Source of the DNA: Stenogyne calaminthoides
Lineage: Eukaryota > Streptophyta > Magnoliopsida > Lamiales > Lamiaceae
DNA: 64,000 bases
Direction of reading: 5' to 3'
NCBI GenBank assembly: GCA_037126765.1
Contig: JBBCBC010000027.1
Location: 3,558,406-3,622,405 of the forward strand
Made by a program: the position numbers and the translations under genes. The notes under the pieces were generated by a model, which worked only from the letters and a program-made list of their open reading frames with translations, was not told where the DNA came from and did not search any database. Below, in pieces: positions 47,812 through 60,009 of the stretch. Within the stretch, counting starts at the first letter, position 1. The number at the start of each line of letters is the position of its first letter.

Positions 47812-50800
47812 GGGTGTGGTTGGTATGTTGGAATAGATAGAGAATGAAATGATCATTCATTAATTTATTCCAAATACATTGATTGATATATTTTTTTTGA
47901 AAGGAATCATAATTCCATTAGGAATGATCATTCCCAAAAATAAAGGAATTGTGATTCTTACATACACCGTGGATTTATGTATTTCACATTTTGAAGAATG
48001 AAATTTTTTTCCACAAAAAATATTATCATTCATTTCATAATATTACCTTCTCCCAACAACAACAATAATAATTTAATAATAATATTATTTTATTAAAAAA
48101 AAATTATTTAATAAAAATAAAAATAATAACCAACTCCAATAATAATAATCATATTAAATATAATAATATTAAAATATATAAATAATATAAAATTTTCAAT
48201 AATAATACTATATCTCTAAAAAAATGTAAATTATAAATAATTCTTAATAATATGTTAATGAAAATAAAATTAAAAAATATTATTATTTAATAATATGTTA
48301 TTAATATTAAATAATATTTAAAATATGTATAACGTTATTATTAACTCATACTTTCAAACAATAATTAAAATATATTAATATACATATATATGTTTACTAA
48401 AATTATATATTATTATAATAAACACAATAACAATATTGTTTTTGTAATTATTAAAAATATTAATTTTAAAAAATATATTAAAAAAGATAAAAATAATAAT
48501 ATATTAAAAAAATATATATAATAATCAATAATAATATTAATATTAAAATATATTTAATAATTAACAATAATAATTCTAATACAGATTCATCAATACTTAT
48601 ATTTCATTCCTAGGTTATACCATGTTGGGCTTATACTGTAAAGTATGTTTTTACTTTATATATAACCAAACTAAATTTCTTATTTATTTACTGAAATAAA
48701 TTATTTATCACTGTTGCATTAAAAATGATTGAATGATATATATATTTATTGCATATCTGTTTTTTTAAATAGTACGTTACATGTAGTTAATGTGGTGATA
48801 CCGCATCACTTAAGATCACATTAACAAATCCTTGTAACTTAGTACAAAATTCACAACCTATATGGAAATGAACAATCCATCGTGAAAGGTTGAAGTGTAA
48901 GACTCAGATTGACTTGTCTTGATCAAGAGATTACACTAGTGCATTATGATGTGCTGAATAGGACCTACAGTGAGGATAAAATTTTCAGTACTGAACATGG
49001 AAGAATTAGACCTCAGTGGTTCGTTATTTCTTAATCTCCGTTCCTTAAATAAAATTGTGTGAAATTAATAACTATTGCTTTGACTTATATTGGGTAGAGA
49101 ATCATTGTGACTCGATTTTTATATCTTGGGCAATATTATTAGTTATTAACGACGATTGCTTAGATTTAATACGGAGAATTGTGCGCAAGACGCTCAAGGT
49201 GATTTGTCCCTGGGAGGCTCGAGAAGATTTATCATACCAAATCTTGCAAGTGGAATTAATTTTCGGTATGGATAATAATGTTGAGGCTGTCTTTACTCCA
49301 AGGATAAAAATTATTAATTAATATAAAGTTTTTTCAGTGGCATGAATTAATTAATGGACTAAGATAATCTTAAACACGGTAAATAATAATTGGGAGCCAT
49401 ATTACAATAATATGGGTTAAGATGAATAGTGCAATATTAATTACTTGAATAACAGGGAGCATATTATAATAATATTTATGGGCTTGAATAATATTGTGGC
49501 TCAATATTGAATATTCAAACTCCATTGGAAGTCCAATCTTAATTCTCCTAAAGGCCCTTTTTTAATAAATTTCAAAGATAAAGTCCAATAACTGAAAAAA
49601 GTGCTTAAAATAAAAAAATATTGTTGTTTTTATATTTTCCAATTTTTTCAAAAATTATGGGTACGAGAAAAAAAAATTTTGATTTTCTTGAAAAGATTTT
49701 TATGGAATAAGTATTCTTGAGATATATGTTTATCCCATAAATTCAAGATAAGTCAAAGATTTTTTTTCTTTACTTTATTTACCAAGATTTTCGAAAATTA
49801 TGGAGTGTGGGGAAAGAAAAGATATTTTGTGATTATTATGGAAATAGAATATACAAAATGTATTCAAGATTATATCTTGGGAAGATACAAAGAAATTTCC
49901 TAACCCTAATATGACACAAAATTTTCGCTCCTCATCTTCTATATATAGGGGGGATGAATTTTTTCATCCCCAACACAATTTCATGTGTTGAAAAATTAGA
50001 AATCCACAAAGGTGGTGCAACATATTTTTTTTTTCTTTTTATTTTTGTTAATTGTTCGAGAGTTTCCTACACCCGATTGTCTAACAAGGACGTGGGAATA
50101 CTAAAGAAGAAGGACTTTGGGTGTGTTCGCTTTAACCGTTGTCATCATCTCGCGTTTGATTTTGCTAAAAGGTACGCCCATACATAACTTCTAGAAATGT
50201 ATGTGTAGGATTTACGTGGCTTTTATTATATGCATGATGTGTTGTTGCTATTTAATTATTATTTGAATTAATATATGATTAACCCATGCTAGTAATAATT
50301 AAATAATTTGAATTTATATTTAAATCAGACCTCTAATAGATCCGAACACCCTATTTCCCAACAATCGCATCGAGCCCTGGTTCGAGCTCTGGATTTAGAT
50401 TGTAATTTAATTGTTGTTCATTAAATTTTGAAAATTGATAGTAGAATTGTTAGAATTTTTTTTTGCAGTATCCAATTGTCATGGTAATTTAATGTTTATT
50501 TAATTCATGCCAGATGATTGTTTGGTTTTTAATTTGACCTGCTCGAATTCGCTTTTTCTCGTGAGAAAATCCAACGAGTAGATTAGGTAGGCTATTTGAT
50601 TTGTTCAATGTAATAGACTAGTCTAGATCATAGGTCTATGAAACGTGTTATGAGTCACGCTGCAAGGATGCGAATTTGACATACAAGACGGGCGCCGTAG
50701 ATGGCAAGGGCGGACGCTGCTGCGATGGGATTGGGCGAGTGGTTGGTTGGCGCCATGAGCTGAGCGCGAGTGGCGGTGACGCTGAAGAGGCGATCTTGTG

Positions 50801-50985
50801 ATGCGGTCAGTAGGCTTAGGTAGTAATTAAATAATTTAAATTTGTATTTAAATTGCATCTCGAATAGATTCGGGTACTCTATTTTCCAACATACCAAGCA
50901 TAAGAATGATCATTCCTATATCATTCCATTTATTAATTCATTCAATTCAGCCGCAATTCCATTCAATCATACCAATCATGCCCCC
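47812..50985. mobile_element. Tourist-like element, copy 2, split by the copia insertion
   Basis: Copy 2 counterpart of 35282-38439: GGGGTGTGGTTGGTATG on the left and CATACCAATCATGCCCC on the right near 50968-50984. The AT-rich middle (about 48000-48580) is preserved with small indels. Confidence 0.65.
48623..50891 (+). mobile_element. Internally deleted copia element, copy 2
   Basis: Duplicate of 36095-38347, with LTR 48623-50363 ending TTTCCCAACA. Next come a primer-site-like ATCGCATCGAGCC, a leader, and a 3' LTR stub ending TTTTCCAACA at 50891. The TACCA duplications at 48618-48622 and 50892-50896 are intact. Presence in both copies with the same deletion shows that insertion and deletion both predate the tandem duplication. 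Confidence 0.85.
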
Positions 50986-51167
50986 TATAGTTATACAAGT
51001 AGCGTCGAAAGTGTTCATAAAAAAATATAATTGCAATGGGTATAATGTAATTAACAAATTTTATTTAGTTTTTTTAAATACGTAAAATTTTAAATGTAGT
51101 TTTGTTATTATCTTTCAGACCAAGTCTTTTGCATGAAAAACACAGCAATGGGAAAAGTTATAAAATA

Positions 51168-51656
51168 GAAAATGTCAATTGTATTCGAAAGATGACAAAA
51201 CTATCAATTTAAGACCTTAAAGATTTTTCCTATCGATTCAATGTCCAAAGATAAAAAACTATCGATCCAGTACCGAAAAGATAAAAATTATCAATTTGAG
51301 GCTCACACATTTTAAGGTCATGTTTGACATTTATATTTCATATCCTTATTTCATGTTCTTATTTTTTAAATTTTTAGGGTTTACGGTTCAAGGTTTACGG
51401 TTCAAGGGGTTTCGGGTTCATGGTTCAAGGTTTAGGGTTCATCGCTTAGGTTTGTGGTTTAGTGTTCGTGGTTTAGAGTTTTTGTGCCAAACATGACCTT
51501 AAAATTTATAAGCCTTTAATTGATAGTTTCTATCTTTTCAGGCCTTGATTGATAGTTTTCATCTTTTTCGTGCCTTGAATCGATAGGAAAAATCTTCCGT
51601 GCCTTAAATTGATAGTTTTACTATCTTTCAGGCCCTGAATTGATAAAACTCCTAAA
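51168..51656. mobile_element. 489-bp foldback element with telomere-like repeat loop, only in copy 2
   Basis: Outer arms carry ACTATCAATTTAAG and TTTTTCCTATCGATTCA words on the left, with reverse complements on the right. Inner arms are AAGGTCATGTTTG (51315) and CAAACATGACCTT (51488). The loop, about 51370-51485, is a run of degenerate GGTTTACGGTTCAA / GGTTTAGGGTTCAT units. A 5-bp duplication AAATA flanks it (51163-51167 and 51657-51661). Copy 1 has the uninterrupted TATAAAATAAGACC sequence near 43930-43945. Confidence 0.8.
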
Positions 51657-52165
51657 AAATAAGACCAAGTCTCCTTAGCATGAAAAACACAATTAAAGTA
51701 GTATTAAATTATTTTATACAACTTTTTTTATGCGTCAATCAAATATCAGGAGCTCTTTTTTCTTAGTCAATAAAAAAAAAACTAAGTCAAAACAACCCAA
51801 TAGAGTGCCTCTTTTGTTTTTGTTATTCTAGGACAATAGATTGCCTCTTGATTCTTCTTATCGTTGTAAAAAACACTTGTATATATTTTTAATTAATTAA
51901 ATAAATAATAGAATATCTCAGTTCTCACGTAACACTTATATTGAAAAGGTAAATATTTGTATGAGTTAATTACACCGCAAGTAACCTCAAGTGTATTTTT
52001 AATAATAGGGTTTTATCCGGGGATTAATTAGGTTAATGTTGTTTTCAAAATATGTAGTGTATCATTTACAATGAAATGTGACTATACTAAAGATAAGATA
52101 CTCTTTTTTAATTAAGATTTGGATGTATATTAATTAAGGTACAACTTAAATGCGAGTTTCTTACA

Positions 52166-52654
52166 TTTTTTTTGAAAGGTAAAGATGAATTTCATTTATA
52201 GAGTACAAGGGTACTCTAATCCCGAATAATAAAGCAAAAGCACCAATATCAAAAATGTAATAAATACAATTTATCGTGAATGCAAACTAACGGAAACGAC
52301 TCCCAAAAAATGTTTCGAGGCAATGAAGGAGAGGGTAATGTGAGCTAATCCATTTTCAAGAACCGAATTTTATAATACGATGAGCCTGGCCCCAGTGTAG
52401 CCGCTTTTTTGAAGATGGTATTATTTTCGATTTCCACAACTTCCAAATCGTGATAATTTCGGGATTAAGCTCATTATCCTTTTCTTGGGTCTTTACTCCT
52501 TAACTCAACAAACTCAAGGAAATGTTCAAAGTGATTGAGTTTGCAACTAAAAGAGGTTTGCCCAACCAATGACAAATTGTCTCTCACACAAGAAGTTTAA
52601 ATCGACAAGTAACAAATAGTTGATTCGTAGTTTCCACCGCACCACCGCAACATG
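52166..52654 (-). mobile_element. LINE 3' part, left of the copia insertion
   Basis: Poly(T) at 52166-52173 followed by the LINE 3' terminus. Minus-strand translation gives a CCGGAVETTN-x-LFVTC zinc-binding motif near 52640-52590, ICHWLGKP near 52570 and IWKLWKS near 52440, with frameshifts. The rest of the same LINE continues at 61864 beyond the copia element. Confidence 0.85.
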
Positions 52655-54498
52655 TGTTGGGAATAATTTACCCGGATCTATTAGGATGAATATTTAAATA
52701 CAAATTTAATTCTAACAATTATTACTAGCATGAATTAACCCATATTAATTCAAATAATAATTTCAACAACAAATCATGATATAAACAATTCACGAACTTA
52801 CGATAATGCGAATTACTACAAGTTTACGTGAACGCACCTCTTGAAATGGCAATGGTCTTGTATGTGAAAACACACCAAAAGTCCTTCCCAAGTATTCCCA
52901 ATGCCCTGCTTCGACAATCCGTGGAAGGATACTCGCGAACAATTAAAAAAAGGAAAAAAAAACTTTGTTGCACCACTTCTGTGGATTTGCTAATTTTTTC
53001 AGCACATTGAATTGCACTTGAGAATGAAAGAATCATCCCCTATTTATAGATGGGTGATGGGCGATTTTTAGTAGAAAAACAATGTGGGGAAAATCTTTTC
53101 TTGATCTCCAAGAAATCTTGAATATATCTCCTATATTCTTTTTCCCCATAATTAAAATATTCCACAAAAAATCCCACCTCATCAAGTTATGGATTTTTTC
53201 AAAATATTGGGTCAAGATTGCAAGATTTGGATCTTCTTGAATTTATGAGATATTCTTGTATTTCAAGAAATACATATCTTCCATAATATCTTTTCAAGAA
53301 AATCAAGAAAAATCTTTCTTGCCCTTTTATTCTTCAAAAATTTCAAACACATATATATGAATAACCAAGTGGGGGAGATTTCTTGAATTTAATGAAATAA
53401 TCTTGTATTCCAAGAATACATATCTTCATTCCATAACAAAATTCAAAGAAAATCTTTCTCACTTTTTATCCATAAATTTTAAAATTACAAGGAAAAAATA
53501 GCAACAAATTTATTTTATTTTTAAACACCTTTTTCAGCTTATTGGACTTTATCTTGGGCTACTTGGGGGCCTTTTAGAGAATTAAGATTGAACTTCCAAT
53601 GGATCTTTGAATTATCAATATTGAGCCACAATATTATTCAAGCCCATAAATATTAATTAATCCCACTACATAATTAATATCAAGACTATCCATCTTAACC
53701 CATATTAAAGTTAATATGGCTCCCTTGCTATTATTTCCGTGTTTAAGATTATCTAGCTCATTAATTAATTCAAGCCACTAAAATAGCTTTTCATTAATTA
53801 ATATCTTTTATCATTGGTAAAGGAACGGTTCAACATTATTATCCATACCTAAACTAGTTCCACTTGCAAGATTTGGTATGATAAACCTTATGAACCTCCC
53901 AAGGGGGAAAATCGAAAAGCTGCATTTGCACATGATTCTCTCATTAAATCTTAGCAATCGCATGACGTGACCAATAATATTGCCCAAGATATATGGTATT
54001 GAATCTCACCGATTCTCTTTCCATAATAAGTCAAAGCAATAGTTACTAACCACACACAATCCTATTTAAGGGATCTAAGATTAAGAAACAACTAACCAAT
54101 CAGGTATAATTCTTCCTAGTTCACTCAAGAATTTATCCTCCCCAGAGGTCCTCTTCAATGCATCAATATGCACTAGTGTAATCTCTTTGGTCAAGACAAA
54201 CCAATCTGAGCCTTACACTTACAACCTTTCACGATGGATTGTTCATTTCCATCTAGGTCGTGGAATGGTGTACTTTTAGTTACAAGGAACTGGTAATTTA
54301 ATCTTCCGTGATCTTGGTATCACTAAATTAACTACAATGTAACACGACTTATTTAATGAACAGCTTATGAAGTAAATATATGTAACATTGAATCATATTT
54401 AAAGCAACAAAATGATAAACAATTTATTTCAAGAATAAGTTAAAATTATTAGTTGATTATACAAAAGTAAAAGCATACTTTCCAAGATAATCCCAACA
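52655..54498 (-). repeat. Copia 3' LTR
   Basis: On the minus strand it runs from TGTTGGGATTATC (54498) to CCCAACA (52655), with terminal inverted heptamer TGTTGGG/CCCAACA. Length 1,844 bp. Just outside the start, on the element side, lies the purine-rich AAGTGGGAGAT (54509-54499), a fitting polypurine tract. Confidence 0.85.
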
Positions 54499-54599
54499 AT
54501 CTCCCACTTATACTCAAAGTCCGCATTTTACATACAAAAGATGTCTCGTGTAGTACATGACAACTAATGCCATCTACATTAACCTAATAATGTCTCCCA

Positions 54600-57500
54600 C
54601 TTATACTCAAAGCAGATTGACAACGGTCTGCCTTGACACCCATTCCTTTTCACATGTCTCTCTAATGTATTCAGAGGCGCACTTTTTGTGAACGGATCGT
54701 ATAGGTTGTCTTCTTACGCCGATCTTTGCCACCTTTATATCTCCTCTCTTAACGATGTCTCAGATAAGATGGTATTTTTCAATGTGTTTGCCGCCTTATG
54801 GGCTCTTGGTTCCCTTGAATTTGCAAATCGCTCCCAAGATTGTCACAATAAATAAATGATTCACCGGGCAAATTTTAACTACATCCAAGTCCACTAGGAA
54901 GTTCTTTGAGCCAAACCGGGCTTTTTCGCTGCTCGGCAAAGAGCCTACATATTCGCTTCCATGGTAGAATACGCGATGCATTGCTTAACGCTTCTCCACG
55001 TCATGGCTCCTCCCCCATGCAAAACACACTAACGGAGGTAGATTTTTCCGAATCTATGTCCGATTGGAAATCCGAGTCCGTAGATTGGCGGGGGGATTAG
55101 ACTATCCGACCGATAAAACCAACATTCTATCTCGAGTTCTTTTCAGATACTTAAGAATGTTTTTAATCGCCGCCCAATGTTCCTTCCCAGGTTACTCCGA
55201 TATCCCGCCACCATGCCAACGCCAAAGTAGATATCCGGGTCTCGCATACAACATTCCATACATAAGGCTTCCGACCACCAAGCATAAGGAATGTCTCTCT
55301 CATGTCATCTATCTCCTTTGTGTCTTAGGGCACATTTTTTGGATAGATGGATTCCATGCCCCTAAAAAGGTACGCCTTTCTTTCGAATCAGAGATGTTGA
55401 ATCGCTTCAAGATGTTGTTTATGTATGAAGCTTCATGATAAGCCTATCATCCTTTTCGCGATCTCGAGTGATCTTGATCCCAAGGATGTGCCCGCTTCTC
55501 CTAAGTCCTTCATATCAAACTGCTTTTGAAAGCCATGCCCTTACTTCGATAACACCTTTACATCGTTTCCGATGAGCAAAATGTCATCTACGATAAGACT
55601 AAGAATACCAATGCGCTCCCGACACGCTTTTTTTACACACAACTCTTGAACTCGCTTTTGATCAAACCCGTAAGACTTTATAACATGATCAAAACATTGG
55701 TTCCAAGCTCGATGCTCGTTTGAGTCCGTAGAATGGACTTCCATGAGCTTACAAACAAGGTGTTTCGCCCTTTCAATGAAGCCTTCGGGGTTGTTGCATA
55801 TAGATTTTCTCATCAAGATTTCCATTAAGGAAAGTTGTCTTGACATCCATTTGCCGATTTCAAAATCGAGATGCGCAGCCTATCGACAAGAGAATCCGGA
55901 TGGACTTGAGCATTGCTACAGAGAAGGTTTTTCATAATCGATCCCTTCTTTTCTCGAGTATAACCTTTTCACCACAAGCCTTGCCTTGAAGGTTTCCACC
56001 TTCCCATCCTGGCCCCTCTTTTCTTGTATACCCACTTGCAACCAATGAGGTTTGACCCCATTAAGTGGTTCGACTAGCCCCACACTCGTTATGATCCATA
56101 GACCCCATTTCGCTTTCATTGCTTTTTGCCAAGAAACCGCGATCCTTATCTTGGATTGCTTCATCAGATGTCCATGGGTCCGATTCATCTTGTCCGGAAT
56201 CAAGTTCGAGGACTCTCCTATCCCCATGAATCTCTCGGGTTATCTCACAACCCTCCCACTACGACGAGGTCTTGCCAGAAAGTGTGTCGCTTGGTATATC
56301 ATCTTCAGACAATTAGCAAAATGAGGTTAGCCCCTTAGCTCACTTAAGGTAATCTCACTTCGGGTCTTCTTTTCGCTCATATAGTCTTCTTCCAAAAATC
56401 TAAAGTGGGTGCTTATGACCACCTTTTGATCTTTGGGACCATAAAACATACACCATTTTGTTCCTGGATATCCTATAAACATGTTTTTTAATTTCGACGA
56501 GGATCCATTTCGCTTCTTTGTCCAACACATAGGTCGGACACCCCCAAATTTCTCATGTGTCTCATACTAGGCTTGCATACCGTCCACAATTCTTTGGGAG
56601 TTTTGGGAACCGATTTGATGGCACCAAGTTCGTAATGTAAGCCGTTGTTTCCAAGGCATGACCCCGTAACGACTTGGGAAGATCCGCATAACACATCATT
56701 GATCTAACCATTTCCAAAAAGAGTTCTGCTTTCTTCACTCGCAACCCCATTTTGTTGAGGGGGTTCCGATGCAATACCGATACAATCCTTTCATCCCACA
56801 AGTAGTTCAAAAACTCATCACGAGGTACTCGCTTCCACGATCGGATCGTAGAAACTTGATACGTTTTTTCCCTATGATTCTCGCTTGAGCCTTAAATTCT
56901 TTTGAATTTCAAAGGTCTCGGGATTTATGCTTCATAAGGAAAATATAACCGCATCTCGAGTAGTCATCAATAAAAGTGACGAAATATGACCTCCTCCTCT
57001 TGCCATGGTTGACATTTTAAAAGTGGAACGATTTCTAACACTTCTTTGGCTCTATTCCTGGCTCAATGCCCCTTGGTCATTTTTACCTCCAAACATGATT
57101 CGCAGTTGAATCGGGTTCAACTTGGAGAGACCAAATGGACCGCCTTTTCACCAACCTTTGGATCCTCTTTCGATTAATATGTCCCAATCTTAGATGCCAT
57201 AGAAGTGTTTCGCTCACGTCTCGATGAATGTTTTTTTTAACAAAAATAGTTGATGTGTTATAGGATGCATTTCGTGAGTGGTGTGCATGCTTAATCAGAT
57301 AGAGATTACTTGACAATGTTCCATGACATATAAATTTATCATAAAGAGAAATGGTAAAACTTTATCAAAAGTAACCGAATATCCATCAAGGTAAAGTTTA
57401 GAAACCTAAAATCAAGTTCTTTCTAAAATTCGAACGTAAAGTACATCTCTTAAAATTAAAACTCTATCTTCAAAAGACAGCACTTCTCCCATCGCTTTCA

Positions 57501-57640
57501 CCGCCACTCGGTGGCATCGCCCAAAGTGATGAGGATCTCACTCCCACTAAGTTGTCGGGTCCGCTTTGAACCCATGTAAAGTGAAACATACATGATCGCT
57601 GATCCCCGTGATCCACCACCCATAAATGGGAGGCATACGC
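54600..57640 (-). pseudogene. Copia pol remnant: protease, integrase, RT, RNase H
   Basis: Blocks in order on the minus strand. The protease region reads AYASHLWVVD-x-G near 57640-57590. The GAG-pre-integrase block LWHLRLGHINRKRIQRLVK is near 57210-57150. Integrase core pieces include EMVRSMMCYADLP and AYITNLVPS near 56710-56620. RT starts WQKAMKA near 56130 with DGKVETFKARLVVK near 56000 and the catalytic VDDILLIGNDV near 55600-55560. RNase H follows with HWAAIKNILKYLKRTRD near 55180-55130, a TDSDFQSD block near 55080 and a DPFTKS-type end near 54690. About every 200-300 bases the frame breaks. Confidence 0.85.
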
Positions 57641-58518
57641 CGCTAAACAAGTTTCAACAACTAGTGCGTGAGAATTACCTTTCTTTCCATTCCTTTTGGA
57701 TTCGAACAGTCGACCTCCAATGTCCCTCTCACCAAGACTTGAAGCACCTCCCCTTAGCTTGGCTTGCTCACCTCCACCTCCCTTCACCTTTTCTTTTGCT
57801 TTTGGCAACACTTGAGTTCACTTGCTTTTGGCTCTTGTCTTTTTTTTTGTTCTTACCACCCTTGGCCTAGAAGAAGAAGAAGGTCCATTTGCCACCAAGA
57901 CTGCGCTCTTTTTGCCTCTAATATCGCCTCTCCGCCGAGACCAAAGCTTGCAATAGATCGTGCATCGAGAACTTCGATTATTCATCCGATAGTTCAACCC
58001 GAATCGCTTCAAAACTTTTCGGCAGAGAATGGAGCATGAAATCGATTTGGGTCTCGATGTCGTCGATTCGCACCAAGTACCTCAAGTTTGTTAAGGTGAG
58101 CCATCATCCGAGAACGTGTTCTTACCTATGCGTTTCTCCACCATTTTTCATAGAGAGCAAGTCCTCATGGTGATGTGATGACGAGCCACTCCTGCTTCGA
58201 TGTTGAAACATCGCTTAAGAAGACTACCATGATGTCTGGGCAATGATCTCAACGCTCGTGTTGGTGTTGCAACACATCCGACATTGAAGCCAAGATGGTA
58301 CACTTTGCCATTTCGCTGAACGCTCCCAACAAGATACTCTTTTCTTAACCGATTTATTTGACTCGGCCATTTGGCTTTTCTAGTTTAGGTGTAGTGAGAA
58401 CCCGCTATGGCTTTGTAGCACCGAGGACAATAGTAAGTTTTTTACTCCAATCAACAAAGTTTTCACCAAGAAGCAAATTGTCTTTAAGTATATTGAAATG
58501 GATTAAAAGGTCATACAT
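57640..58518 (-). pseudogene. Copia gag remnant
   Basis: Starts with ATG at 58518-58516 (minus), about 1.5 kb inside the 5' LTR. An N-terminal GENFVDWSK block corresponds to GENYNVWK of the copy at 13818. Downstream, Lys-rich and Gly-rich sequence near 57890-57690 precedes the protease. The zinc knuckle is not clearly preserved. Frames are interrupted repeatedly. Confidence 0.6.
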
Positions 58519-59991
58519 GATGAATCAAATAAATAATAATATGCATAAGCACAAGTATATCACAAAAATTCGATCACATGTTTCATATTAAAATCTTAAA
58601 AAAATATGAACATGCATCACCAACATTCAAAAAGCTTTTTTAAATAAGCCAATGGGTGGGTCATTATTTAAACACATTCAAAGTTGTGTTACAAACAAGA
58701 ACAAGCCATAAACCTTTAATATCCAGATTAATAGTTGGCTCCCCATTTTGACCAATATAAAATTGACAGGACTTTGGGGAAGTATATGATATCAATTTTA
58801 TACCTAAGTAATAACCATGATTAAATACATAATTATTATTTTGCTTTGAACGAGCCTCGGGAGGGTCATCGCCGCCACTAGTAATAATCCACAATCATCA
58901 TTTAGGAATTTATTCATGTGAAAGCTATCTTTTGACCGCCCGTGGGGGAATTTCTCCAAAAGAATTCACAAATAAATAAATCATGGAGGTCAATAATTAA
59001 TTCAATTTTATTATCCTAATAAAATTGTCAATTAATTGTTTAAACATATTTTAGTAATTTTCGAAAGTGAGATTTTTCAAAATATTTTCTCATGCATCGC
59101 AAATTTAAACACAATTTAAATAAGCATAAACAATGATAAACATCAAGACAAAAATTAAACATATTGGGCACATTTATCCAATTGTCATGGTTAATTTTGT
59201 AATGTCTCGATCTTGAGAAATCGCTTTCATCGCTTTCATCGCTCGTCTCGAAAAAGCTCCAACTTGACCGCTTCAAAAAATGCCTTGTCAAGACATCGCC
59301 ATCGATCAGCTCCAAGGGTCGGAGTGCCCACCTAGCAAGACTTCGCCAGGTTTAATTGCGAATGGCACGCACGCCAAGACCTAACGCGACGCCGCTTCGC
59401 CATTATCCTTACGCTGCCGCCTGCCTGTTTCGAGTGTGTCACCCGCTTCCGCCCGCGCCACATGCTTCTGCAGCCCTCACTACCATACGTTTTGCTCAAG
59501 ACGCTTGAGGACGCTTCCATTCACAAGGCCAAGATTCCAAGTTGAACCAACGTGGTGCTAGATTTCTCCTGCCTCCGCTTTCGACGATGTGTAAGGCGTC
59601 TAAGCGTCAGTGACAGACATGATGTCTCCTTTGGCACGTTACAAGGACGACACGCTTACCCCTAAGCTAGGATCCGGGCTTTTAATTTTTCGTCTCTTTC
59701 CATTTTTCGATCCGACATAATTTATTTACAAAAATAAATAAACCTAGATCTAGACTAGTCTATTACATTGATCAAATCAAACAAATACTAATCTACTCGT
59801 GGATTTTCTCACGAGGCAAAATGAATCTAAACTAATCAATTAAAAAAACACAATTTATATGCATGCATAAATTAAACACATTAAATTCCATGACAATTGA
59901 TACTTAAAAAAAAGATCTAGCAATTTACTATCCAATTTCAAATTTAATGACAAATAATTAAATTACAATTTAAAAATTCAGAGCCCAAAAC

Positions 59992-60008
59992 CGAGGCTCT
60001 AATACCGC
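59992..60008 (-). other. Primer-binding site of the copia element
   Basis: Directly inside the 5' LTR the minus strand reads GCGGTATTAGAGCC. This matches the usual copia site TGGTATCAGAGCC, complementary to initiator methionine tRNA, at most positions. Confidence 0.65.
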
Positions 60009-60009
60009 T

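Larger units (their letters stand above)
44957..52654 (+). repeat. Tandem duplication, copy 2 (up to the copia insertion)
   Basis: Direct repeat of copy 1. It lacks the CACTA element but carries a 489-bp foldback insertion (51168-51656), and it is interrupted at 52655 by a copia element. The LINE that closes copy 1 resumes in copy 2 at 61864 and continues to at least 63205, so the unit really extends across the copia insertion. Confidence 0.9.

Noticed and set aside
51370..51485. GGTTTAGGG-like run as a true interstitial telomere
   Set aside because: The units are degenerate and short, and they form the loop of a foldback insertion absent from the duplicate copy, so a chromosome-end origin is not supported.
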